A DNA stretch of 64,000 bases, taken from assembly GCA_963727045.1 (NCBI GenBank), contig CAVSES010000002.1, positions 2,108,001-2,172,000 on the forward strand. Direction: 5' to 3'. A program made the translations under genes and the position numbers. The stretch is from Bog-1198 sp963727045. Its GTDB lineage: Bacteria > Pseudomonadota > Gammaproteobacteria > Steroidobacterales > Steroidobacteraceae. The notes below the pieces were generated by a model. That model saw only the letters and a program-made list of their open reading frames with translations, searched no databases and was not told the DNA's origin. How positions within the stretch are numbered: the first letter of the stretch is position 1; the number at the start of each line of letters is the position of its first letter. Positions 39,780 through 47,476 of this stretch are shown here, piece after piece.

Positions 39780-40390
39780 GCGGCGGGGGCGCTCCCGAAC
39801 TCGTGCCCGCGGGTGCTGATGCCGGCTTGGTCCGCAACGGCGTATCGGTTTGGGACGGATTCGTAATGCCGTCCGAGGTTCGGGCCCTGGCCGAGTGCAC
39901 CCGGCTGCGCAGGAGACGGGGCGATTTTTCCGCGGCCCGCATCGGCGGCGGGCGAGGCTTGCAGCACCGGGAGGAAATTCGCGGCGACTCCATCTGTTGG
40001 ATCACCGCGCCGCTGTTGCCAGCCGAGCGCGCGCTGCTGGAGCGGCTCGAGCAGCTGCGCTTGCAGCTCAATGCCCAAGCGTACCTTGGCTTGTTCGATC
40101 TCGAGCTGCACCATGCCTGGTATCCGCCCGGCGCCGGATATGCGCGCCACGTGGACCAGCCGCACGGACACGCGCAGCGCCAGGTCTCGTTGGTGCTGTA
40201 CCTGAACCAGAATTGGATGCCGGCCACCGGCGGCGAACTGCGCATTTTCGATGCAGCGGGCGGCTATCGGGACATCGAGCCGTTCGGCGGCCGGCTGGTG
40301 TGCTTTCTTACACCCGGCCGCGAGCATGAGGTGCTGCCGGCGCAGCGCGACCGCTTGAGCATCAGCGGCTGGTTCCGCTCGCGCGATTGA
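39776..40390 (+). CDS. 2-oxoglutarate/Fe(II) oxygenase, prolyl-4-hydroxylase type
   Basis: A ~204-residue dioxygenase with a jelly-roll core. The iron site is HVDQPHG (HxD) in YARHVDQP, the distal His in PGREHEVLPAQRDRLSISGWFR, followed by the Arg that binds 2-oxoglutarate. WYPPGAGYARHVDQ and QVSLVLYLNQNWMPATGGELRIF fit the P4Hc/SM-20 family. The start is uncertain: TTG at 39776 overlaps the SET stop as TTGA, or GTG at 39803. Prokaryotic relatives hydroxylate ribosomal proteins or EF-Tu; the adjacency to a SET enzyme suggests a protein-modification pair (inference). Confidence 0.82.
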   Translation: MSGGGAPELVPAGADAGLVRNGVSVWDGFVMPSEVRALAECTRLRRRRGDFSAARIGGGRGLQHREEIRGDSICWITAPLLPAERALLERLEQLRLQLNAQAYLGLFDLELHHAWYPPGAGYARHVDQPHGHAQRQVSLVLYLNQNWMPATGGELRIFDAAGGYRDIEPFGGRLVCFLTPGREHEVLPAQRDRLSISGWFRSRD

Positions 40391-40418
40391 CGCGCGGGCG
40401 CTCGCGGCTGCCGGCCCG

Positions 40419-42776
40419 ATGACGCAAAATGCGCGCATGGGGGCCCGTGGCTTCATTCTGCAGACGAGCTACCGCAACGTCCTCGGGCCGAGCGGGCGGC
40501 GCACGCCAGTGGTGCACCTCTACGGCCGGCTCGAGGACGGCGGCACGTTCGCGGTGCGCGACGACCGGCAACGCCCCTATTTCTATATTCGCGCCGCCGA
40601 CGCTGCGCGCGCCCGCGCGCTGCGCGCTCCGGGGCCGAAACCCGCCGACAGACACACCTTTGCGGGCGATCCGGCGTGCCGTATCGAGGTGGAAATTCCC
40701 CAAGACGTGCCGGCACTCCGCGACCGCCTGCATGCCTCGGGCGTGGCGACATTCGAAGCGGACGTGCGCTTCGCCGCCCGCTATCTGATCGAGCGGGGCG
40801 TCAAGGGCGGATGCGAGATCGACGGGGAATGGATCGCGGGAAACGGCGTGGCACGGGTGTATACGAACCCGACGCTGCGGCCGGCCCGCGTCGCCGTCGC
40901 TCCCCGCGTGCTGTCGTTCGACATCGAAACGGACGTGGACGAAAGCCTGCTCGCTATTTCGCTCTATGCGCCGGGCATCGACGAAGTTCTGATCGTCGAC
41001 GGCGGGGTCCGGGCGATGCCGCAGCGCGCGCGCCGCTGCGAGGACGAGCGTGCAGCGCTCGATGCGTTCTGCGCCCGCGTGAGGGAATTCGATCCGGACG
41101 TCCTGACGGGCTGGAATGTCATCGACTTCGATCTGTCGGTTCTTCAGCGGACGGCGGTCCGATTGAACCACCCGCTCACGCTGGGCCGGGAACCGGGCGA
41201 GATGCGCCTGCGCAAGGCTGAAGGGTATTTCGGCAGCGGTCAGGCGACCATTCCGGGGCGTCTGGTGCTGGACGGCATCGATCTCATGCGAGGGGCTTTC
41301 GTGCGCATGGACGACTATTCGCTCGATGCCGTGGCCCGCGAGGTGCTGGGCGAAGGAAAGGCCGTGGCGGGGGATGCGCGCGACCGGATGGCGGAAATCC
41401 TCGCCAATTACCGCGATGATCTCGCCGCTTTCGCCATCTACGCGCGCACCGATGCGCGTCTTGCCTTCGATATCGTGGGCCGGCTCGATCTCGTGCGGCT
41501 GGCATACGCACGCAGCCTCCTGACCGGCATGACGCCCGACCGCGTCGCGGCCAGCATCGCATCCTTCGACTTTCTGTACCTGACCGAACTGGAACGGCGG
41601 GCGATCGTGGCGCCGAGCGTGCGCAGCGACGATTCGCAGGTCCATGCCGCCCAGCAGGGCGGTCACGTGCTCAAGTCCGAGGCCGGTCTGCATCGCAACG
41701 TGTGGGTGTTCGATTTCAAGAGCCTGTACCCCAGCATCATCCGCACTTTGAACATCGATCCCCTGTCATACGTCGACCGACCTGCGCCCGGCGCCGACCT
41801 CATCCGAACCGCCGGCGGCGCCTTTGCACGTACGCCAGCGATTCTGCCCCGCATGCTCGATGAGCTCTTTCCACGCCGCGAGGCCGCTCGATGCGCAGGC
41901 GACGCCGTGGCGTCGAATGCGATCAAGATTCTGATGAATTCGTTTTACGGCGTTCTGGGCGCCCCGGCCTGCCGGTTTTACAATCCGGCGCTGGTCAACG
42001 CCATCACCGGCACGGGCCGCGAACTGCTGCTGTGGTCGAAGGCATGGTTCGAGTCGGCCGGGTTCAAGGTGCTGTACGGGGACACCGACAGTTTGTTCGT
42101 CGATTCGTGCGCAGACGACGCGGATGTCGCACTCCGGCGGGGCCGGGAACTCGCGGTGGAGCTCAATTCGGCGCTCGGCACCCATGTCGAAAGCCGCTGG
42201 GGCGTGGCGAGCCGTTTGGAGCTGGAATTCGAAAAATTGTATCTGAAACTGTTCCTGCCGCTCGCCCGTCACAGCACGCGTGGAGCGAGCAAGCGCTACG
42301 CCGGCCTGCTCAGCGATGGGCCGGCCGGCCGGGTCGAATTCGTCGGCATGGAAGTCGTGCGCCGCGATTGGACGACGCTCGCGAAGGAGGTGCAGCGCGA
42401 ACTCTATCAGCGCCTCTTCGAAGGCCAATCGGTGGATGCATACCTTTCCGACGTGGTGAAGAAGGTGAGAAGCGGCGGCCACGACGCCTCGCTCGTGTAT
42501 CGCAAGAATCTGCGCAAGGACGCGGACGCGTACACGGCCACCACGCCGCCGCACGTGGTCGCAGCCCGCAAGTCCGCGCTGCCGGCGGGCCGGTCGATCA
42601 GCTACGTCATGACCACTGCCGGCGCGGAACCGCTCGACAACATCCGGCACCCCATCGACCGCGAACATTACGTCCTCAAGCAGGTGAAACCCGTTGCAGA
42701 GCCGGTATTGGCCGCATTGGGGCTCGATTTCGATCAAGTGATCGGCGACAGTCGTCAGCTCGATCTATATTCGTAG
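40419..42776 (+). CDS. polB: DNA polymerase II (family B)
   Basis: SOS-type translesion and fork-restart polymerase with 3'-5' exonuclease. 785 residues, versus 783 in E. coli. Exonuclease motifs: Exo I SFDIETD (Asp168, Glu170), Exo II GWNVIDFDLS, Exo III YARTDARLAFDI. Polymerase motifs: A in DFKSLYPSIIRTL (about 431), B in NAIKILMNSFYGVLG, C in YGDTDSLFVDS (about 553), and the KKVRSGG segment. Followed after 11 bases by an alkyltransferase-like gene, so the pair is a DNA-damage unit. No LexA box was recognised upstream. Confidence 0.97.
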   Translation: MTQNARMGARGFILQTSYRNVLGPSGRRTPVVHLYGRLEDGGTFAVRDDRQRPYFYIRAADAARARALRAPGPKPADRHTFAGDPACRIEVEIPQDVPALRDRLHASGVATFEADVRFAARYLIERGVKGGCEIDGEWIAGNGVARVYTNPTLRPARVAVAPRVLSFDIETDVDESLLAISLYAPGIDEVLIVDGGVRAMPQRARRCEDERAALDAFCARVREFDPDVLTGWNVIDFDLSVLQRTAVRLNHPLTLGREPGEMRLRKAEGYFGSGQATIPGRLVLDGIDLMRGAFVRMDDYSLDAVAREVLGEGKAVAGDARDRMAEILANYRDDLAAFAIYARTDARLAFDIVGRLDLVRLAYARSLLTGMTPDRVAASIASFDFLYLTELERRAIVAPSVRSDDSQVHAAQQGGHVLKSEAGLHRNVWVFDFKSLYPSIIRTLNIDPLSYVDRPAPGADLIRTAGGAFARTPAILPRMLDELFPRREAARCAGDAVASNAIKILMNSFYGVLGAPACRFYNPALVNAITGTGRELLLWSKAWFESAGFKVLYGDTDSLFVDSCADDADVALRRGRELAVELNSALGTHVESRWGVASRLELEFEKLYLKLFLPLARHSTRGASKRYAGLLSDGPAGRVEFVGMEVVRRDWTTLAKEVQRELYQRLFEGQSVDAYLSDVVKKVRSGGHDASLVYRKNLRKDADAYTATTPPHVVAARKSALPAGRSISYVMTTAGAEPLDNIRHPIDREHYVLKQVKPVAEPVLAALGLDFDQVIGDSRQLDLYS

Positions 42777-42787
42777 CCGGCTGATCG

Positions 42788-43129
42788 ATGCGTCCGAAGA
42801 AGAGACACGCAGCGCCCGAAAACCCCGCGCTTCAGTCGATGTGGCATGCGGTCTGCGTTATACCGCGCGGCCGGGTGGCGACCTACGGCATCGTTGCCCG
42901 CATCGCCGGATTTCCCGGCCGGGCGCGCCAGGCCGGATTCGCATTGAAGACGGCGCCGGAAGATCTCGACCTGCCCTGGCATCGTGTGGTGGGTTCGGGC
43001 GGCCGCATCGTATTTCCAAGATCATCCCGTGAGCACAGAGAACAAGCGCGCCGCCTGCGCGCCGAAGGGATCTTGGTGAAGAACGGCCGCGTAGCGCGTT
43101 CCGCCATGCTCGAGCTCGACGACTTTTAG
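42788..43129 (+). CDS. alkyltransferase-like protein (ATL)
   Basis: A 113-residue homologue of the O6-alkylguanine transferase DNA-binding domain. The usual active-site PCHRV is PWHRVV here, the Trp-for-Cys replacement that defines ATL proteins, which bind O6-alkylguanine and flag it for nucleotide excision repair without transferring it. VCVIPRGRVATYGIVARIAGFPGRARQAGFAL is the recognition helix with the arginine finger (GRAR). The downstream SREHREQARRLRAEGI is typical. It lies directly after polB. Confidence 0.93.
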   Translation: MRPKKRHAAPENPALQSMWHAVCVIPRGRVATYGIVARIAGFPGRARQAGFALKTAPEDLDLPWHRVVGSGGRIVFPRSSREHREQARRLRAEGILVKNGRVARSAMLELDDF

Positions 43130-43313
43130 AGGCTCCTCGCGACAATCCGCGAATCGCCGAACATAATTCGATCGAGAGCGCGAGGGGCGCCGGCAATTTG
43201 CACGTGACATCCCTACACGTACACCGGGATCCCTGTCCTGTTTTGCCGCCAAAATCCGTTTGAAAGGATAGGGCGCGGCCGCGCGTCGATCCCCGGCATC
43301 GAGGACGGCAGAC

Positions 43314-43493
43314 ATGATGGCGACGGAAGGAAAATCATTGGTGTGCGGTGCAAAATCCGCGTCCCCCGCACGGGCTGAGAAGCGGCATCGTACACCGGGG
43401 ACGTGGGTCGTCCTCTTGTGGCTCATCGTCATGATTCCCATGTTGTGGGGCGTCATGATGACCCTGGGGGACGTGCGGAATCTGTTTCGCTGA
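43314..43493 (+). CDS. 59-residue single-pass membrane protein
   Basis: An open frame with GAGGA 8 bases before MM-start. Residues 1-30 are hydrophilic and basic (EKRHRTPGTW) and 31-49 are a hydrophobic helix (VVLLWLIVMIPMLWGVMM), with a short tail GDVRNLFR. This N-in or N-out single-pass topology, ribosome site and its own intergenic space suggest a real gene. No family is recognised. It lies between ATL and the cyclase; 184 bases before it hold no other clear signal. Confidence 0.55.
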   Translation: MMATEGKSLVCGAKSASPARAEKRHRTPGTWVVLLWLIVMIPMLWGVMMTLGDVRNLFR

Positions 43494-43512
43494 CCGCGGG
43501 GTCCCGTGCTAG

Positions 43513-43538
43513 AGTCGACACTGCTTGACGTGTCAACT
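43513..43538. promoter_or_regulatory. inverted repeat upstream of the cyclase gene, operator candidate
   Basis: AGTCGACAC (43513-43521) and GTGTCAACT (43530-43538) are inverted with one mismatch in nine and an 8-base spacer. A shorter inner repeat TTGAC-GT-GTCAA sits at 43525-43536. It ends 13 bases before the cyclase ATG, the place for a repressor site or an overlapping promoter. Which regulator binds is unknown; the LysR of the cluster is 5 kb away. Confidence 0.5.
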
Positions 43539-43551
43539 ATCGGGACCCTGC

Positions 43552-44337
43552 ATGAACCACTCGCAGACGCTGGTACAGTTGGTCGGCGGCATCATGACCG
43601 GCGGGATTCGCGTGATCGATCTGACGGTGCCGCTGCAGGCGGCCACGCCGGTGATCAAGCTGCCCCCGCAATTCGCGCCCTCGAAGCCGTTCTCGCTCGA
43701 GGAGATCTCCCGCTACGATTCGCGCGGCCCGGCTTGGTACTGGAATAATTTCTCCTGCGGCGAGCATACCGGCACGCATTTCGATGCGCCGATCCATTGG
43801 GTCACCGGCAAGGACTACCCCCAGAACGCGACGCACAACATTCCGGTGGAGCGCTTCATCGGTCCCGCATGCGTCATCGACGTGGCGCAGCAGGCCCGTG
43901 AGAGTCCCGATTTCCTGCTGACGGGCGATCTGATCGAAGGCTGGGAACGGCAGCACGGAAGGATTCCCGAACACGCCTGGGTGTTGATCCGCACCGACTG
44001 GTCGAAGCGGGAGGGCGCGGAGGCGTACCTCAACATCGCGGCGGATGGCCCGCATACGCCCGGATTTCACCCGGACTGCGTGCCGTTTCTGGCGCGTGAG
44101 CGCGACATCCTCGGCGTGGGTGTCGAGACGGTGGGCACGGACGCGGGTCAGGCCGCGACTTTCAATCCCATGTTTCCGTGTCACACGATCATGCACGGCT
44201 CGAACCGGTTCGGCCTCGCGAGCCTCACCAACCTCGAGCACCTGCCGCCGACGGGCGCCGTGGTGATCGCCCCGCCGCTCAAGATCGTCAACGGTTCGGG
44301 AAGCCCGTTGCGCGTTCTTGCCCTGGTGCCGCTTTAG
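43552..44337 (+). CDS. cyclase-family metal hydrolase (kynurenine formamidase-like)
   Basis: A 261-residue member of the cyclase/KynB superfamily, which hydrolyses amides such as N-formylkynurenine, isatin or cyclic imides. The zinc motif HxGTHxDxPxH is EHTGTHFDAPIHW at about residue 76. Conserved VIDLTVPL near the start and GVETVGTDAG, HTIMHGSNRFGLASLTNLEHLP near the end support the family. It lies on the plus strand upstream of a PLP enzyme and a cupin, beside the real kynurenine operon. Substrate: formylkynurenine possible but not shown. Confidence 0.85.
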   Translation: MNHSQTLVQLVGGIMTGGIRVIDLTVPLQAATPVIKLPPQFAPSKPFSLEEISRYDSRGPAWYWNNFSCGEHTGTHFDAPIHWVTGKDYPQNATHNIPVERFIGPACVIDVAQQARESPDFLLTGDLIEGWERQHGRIPEHAWVLIRTDWSKREGAEAYLNIAADGPHTPGFHPDCVPFLARERDILGVGVETVGTDAGQAATFNPMFPCHTIMHGSNRFGLASLTNLEHLPPTGAVVIAPPLKIVNGSGSPLRVLALVPL

Positions 44338-44819
44338 GCTTTCGGGGCCGCGCGCTCGTGCGTGCGGCTCTTTCCCGTTCTGCGCTTCCTGGGCGGCTCC
44401 GGCCCAGCGTCGACCGAAAAGCGCTGCATCCGGCTGATGAGCTCCGGTGGAATCGGCGTCGCACGGGCCGACGCGGCCGAGATGAACACCAGCACCTGCT
44501 TCGCGCGCATGCGCAGCTCGCCCTGATGGGATGCTTCGATGCGAAGTTCGCAGGAACTGGTCCCCGCTCTCACCGTCCAGAGATTGAATGTCAGCCGATC
44601 GCCGTATCGAGTCGGTTTGGCGAAGTCCACCGTGAAATGAACCGAAGGGGTCAGAATCTGCTTGTGGTGAAACAATCCCGGGGCGCTCGCGGCGAGACCG
44701 TCTTCGAACCAATCCTCGACGAAATCGCTGATCATTTCGAAGTAGCGCGGGTAGAAGACCCAACCCGCCGCGTCGCAATGTCCGAAGCGAACGAGAACTT
44801 CACGCTGAAACGCCGACAT
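44334..44819 (-). CDS. acyl-CoA thioesterase of the 4-hydroxybenzoyl-CoA (YbgC) hot-dog family
   Basis: A 161-residue hot-dog fold protein. The signature is VRFGHCDAAGWVFYPRYFEMISDFVEDWFED with the catalytic Asp in HCDAAG, followed by VHFTVDFAKPTRYGDRLTFNLWTVRAGTSSCELRIEASHQGELRMRAKQVLVFI. The last ~25 residues are basic. It is antiparallel to and overlaps the cyclase 3' end by 4 bases. A link to the cluster's aromatic-acid theme is possible; substrate unknown. Confidence 0.85.
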   Translation of the reverse strand: MSAFQREVLVRFGHCDAAGWVFYPRYFEMISDFVEDWFEDGLAASAPGLFHHKQILTPSVHFTVDFAKPTRYGDRLTFNLWTVRAGTSSCELRIEASHQGELRMRAKQVLVFISAASARATPIPPELISRMQRFSVDAGPEPPRKRRTGKSRTHERAAPKA

Positions 44820-44914
44820 AAGCCGCACTCCCGTTATCGATCCGTCGCCGAGCTTACCCGCAAGCGGCGCAAAAAGGGCGCGAAAACATGCAGGATCGGC
44901 ATGCTAGACTTCCT

Positions 44915-46318
44915 ATGATTTCGAACATTTCGCCGGCACCGGACGGCACAGCCGCGGACGCGGCTGCGGCCGCGATCACCGGGCGCGAGGCCGGTCTTCA
45001 CAGGGATCTCTCCCGCCCGCAGCTCGTCATGATCGGCCTGGGCGGTGCGATCGGCACGGGCTTGTTCATGGGCAGCGGCGTTGCCATCGGCTATGCCGGT
45101 CCCGCGGTGATCTTGAGCTACGCCATTGCCGCCATTGCCGCCGCGGCGATCGTGTTCAGCCTGTCGGAGATGGCGGTGGTCCATCCGACCGCCGGCTCGT
45201 TCGGGACCTATGCGGAGATCTATCTCAATCCATGGGCGGGCGTGATAGCGCGCTACTCGTACTGGATGGCCCAGGTGATTGCCGTCGGCGGCGAGGCGGT
45301 GGCGGCCGGCGTTTACATGACATTCTGGTTTCCCGGCACGCCCGTGTGGCTGTGGTCCCTGGGATTCGCCTCCACGCTCCTGTATTTCAATTCAAGGTCG
45401 GTGGACAATTTCGGCTCGATCGAATACTGGTTCGCGCTCATCAAGGTCGCGGCCATTGTCATTTTCATTCTGCTCGGCCTGGCGGCCATATTCGGGATGT
45501 GGGCAGAGCCCGTGGGTTTGCACAATCTCACGGGGCTGCCCGGTGGGTTCGTGCCGCATGGCTTCGGCGGCGTTTGGATGGCCGTCATCATCGGCATTCT
45601 CTCGTTCAGCGGCATCGAAGTGGTCGCGGTCACCTCCGGCGAAGCCAAGGACCCCGTTCGGACGATCCCCGCGGCGCTGCGCATCATGGCGCTGCGGTTG
45701 TTCCTGTTCTACATTCTCGCGCTTGCCATCGTGGTCACGTTTGTTCCGTGGACGGATACCGGCGCCGCGATCGTTACGCAAAGTCCGTTCGTGCGCGTCT
45801 TTGCGCACTCGGGCATCCGTCATGCCGCGGGAATCATGAACTTCGTGGTGCTGAGCGCCGCATTGTCCAGCATGAACACCAATGTCTATCTGAGCTCGCG
45901 AATGCTGTTTTCCCTGTCGCGGGGAGGGTATGCACCGCGGTTCCTGGGCGGCCTGGGCAGGAACGGCACGCCGGTGGCCGCCATCCTGCTCTCGGGCGCC
46001 TGCATCCTCGCAGCCGCGGGGGTTTCCAAAGTCACGCCGCTGGCGTACAACTATTTGTTCGGGATCGCCCTGTTCGACGCGATGATCGTGTGGATAATCA
46101 TCCTGCTCAGCCACCTGAGCTTCCGGCGAAGGCATCGGGCGGCGGATCTGCCGGTGCGGATGCCCGGGTTTCCCATCATCCAAATCGCGGGTCTTGCGCT
46201 ATTGTGCGCCGTGCTCGTCACGATGGCACTCGACAAGGAAACGTGGCGCATCTCGTGGATCGTCGGAGTTCCCTGGCTGGCGCTCCTTTCTGCGGCATAT
46301 TTCATCTTCAAGGCCTAG
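44915..46318 (+). CDS. APC-family amino acid permease
   Basis: Inner-membrane amino-acid/H+ symporter, 467 residues, about twelve transmembrane helices. The signature is LHRDLSRPQLVMIGLGGAIGTGLFMGSGVAIGYAGPAVILSYAIAA at about 28-72, and AGSFGTYAEIYLNPWAGVIARYSYWM. Typical of the AAT subfamily (aromatic amino acid, proline, GABA transporters). The ATG at 44915 gives the standard leader. In a kynurenine-like cluster it could import tryptophan or a related aromatic, which is inference. Confidence 0.9.
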   Translation: MISNISPAPDGTAADAAAAAITGREAGLHRDLSRPQLVMIGLGGAIGTGLFMGSGVAIGYAGPAVILSYAIAAIAAAAIVFSLSEMAVVHPTAGSFGTYAEIYLNPWAGVIARYSYWMAQVIAVGGEAVAAGVYMTFWFPGTPVWLWSLGFASTLLYFNSRSVDNFGSIEYWFALIKVAAIVIFILLGLAAIFGMWAEPVGLHNLTGLPGGFVPHGFGGVWMAVIIGILSFSGIEVVAVTSGEAKDPVRTIPAALRIMALRLFLFYILALAIVVTFVPWTDTGAAIVTQSPFVRVFAHSGIRHAAGIMNFVVLSAALSSMNTNVYLSSRMLFSLSRGGYAPRFLGGLGRNGTPVAAILLSGACILAAAGVSKVTPLAYNYLFGIALFDAMIVWIIILLSHLSFRRRHRAADLPVRMPGFPIIQIAGLALLCAVLVTMALDKETWRISWIVGVPWLALLSAAYFIFKA

Positions 46319-46320
46319 GC

Positions 46321-47475
46321 ATGGATCAGGAACCGGATTTTCAACGATTGCGCAGGGAATTCCCGGTTCTCGAGCGCAAGACTTATCTCAACAGCGGCTC
46401 GTATTGCGCGCTCGCGAACGACGTGAGGGCCGCCTTCGAGGCCTACATGGAGGACCGGCTTCTGGTCGGCGCGAACTGGAACGTGTGGGTCGCCAAGAAT
46501 GAATCCGTGCGCGCGCTGACGGCGACGCTGTTGCACGCGGCGCCCGATGAGATCGCCGTCACCGCCTCGGTCTCCGCGGGCCTGAATGCGCTCGCAAGCG
46601 CATTGCAGTTCTCCGGTTCGAGGGACAAGGTGGTGATCAGCGACTTCGAGTTTCCCACCAACGCGCAAATCTGGCATGCACAGGAGCCGCGCGGGGCGCG
46701 CGTGGTGCACGTACCGCGCGCGGCCGACGGGTACATACCATTGGAGAATTTTGCGAAAGCGATCGACGAACATACTCAGCTCGTGGCAATCACCCACGTC
46801 TGCTTCAGGAACGGCGCAAAGCTCGACATTCCCGGCATCGTGCGCCTCGCCCGCGCGAACGGCGCCCGGGTGCTGCTCGACTGCTATCAGTCGGTCGGTT
46901 CGATCGATATCGACGTCAAGGCCCTGGATGTGGATTTCGCGGCGGGCGGGATGCTCAAATATCTGCTCGGCACGGCGGGCATCGGCTTTCTGTACGTTCG
47001 GGACTCGATCATCGAATCCCTCGTCCCCTCGAACACCGGCTGGTTCGCGCAGGCCGACATCGGCGCGATGGACATCACCGCCAACCGGCCTGCGCCGAGC
47101 GCGCGCCGTTTCGAGGCCGGCACGCCCGCCGTCGTGAATTGCTATGCCGCCGAGGCGGGCCTGAAGTTCCTGCTGGCGGCCGGCACCCCGGCGATCGAAC
47201 GGCGCAACTACGCCTTGACGCGCCGATGCATGCAGAGGCTCGAGGAGATCGGCTGGCCGAGCATCACGCCTCTCGCGAACGAGCGCCGCGGCGCCACGGT
47301 CGCCGTACCCGCGCGCGACAGCGGCGGCTTGTGCGCGGAACTCGGCAGGCGCGACATCGTGGTGTCGAACCGCGACGACAACGTGCGTGCGAGCTTTCAT
47401 TTCTACAACAACGAGGACGACGTGGAGTCCTTCATCGCCTCGATGAGAGAACTTCGGCCCGCGTTCGCCCCCTGA
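46321..47475 (+). CDS. class V aminotransferase-fold PLP enzyme
   Basis: A 384-residue fold-type I PLP enzyme of the class V/kynureninase-cysteine desulfurase superfamily. YLNSGSYCALANDVRAAF is the N-terminal substrate region, VISDFEFPTNAQIWHAQE, THVCFRNGAKLDIPGIVRLARANGARVLLDCYQSVGSIDIDV is the PLP ring site (Asp), and FAAGGMLKYLLGTAGIGFLYV carries the Schiff-base lysine. It could be a lyase, epimerase or desulfurase; specificity cannot be read. It lies 2 bases after the permease stop and 1 base before the CDGSH-bicupin gene. Confidence 0.85.
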   Translation: MDQEPDFQRLRREFPVLERKTYLNSGSYCALANDVRAAFEAYMEDRLLVGANWNVWVAKNESVRALTATLLHAAPDEIAVTASVSAGLNALASALQFSGSRDKVVISDFEFPTNAQIWHAQEPRGARVVHVPRAADGYIPLENFAKAIDEHTQLVAITHVCFRNGAKLDIPGIVRLARANGARVLLDCYQSVGSIDIDVKALDVDFAAGGMLKYLLGTAGIGFLYVRDSIIESLVPSNTGWFAQADIGAMDITANRPAPSARRFEAGTPAVVNCYAAEAGLKFLLAAGTPAIERRNYALTRRCMQRLEEIGWPSITPLANERRGATVAVPARDSGGLCAELGRRDIVVSNRDDNVRASFHFYNNEDDVESFIASMRELRPAFAP

Positions 47476-47476
47476 C

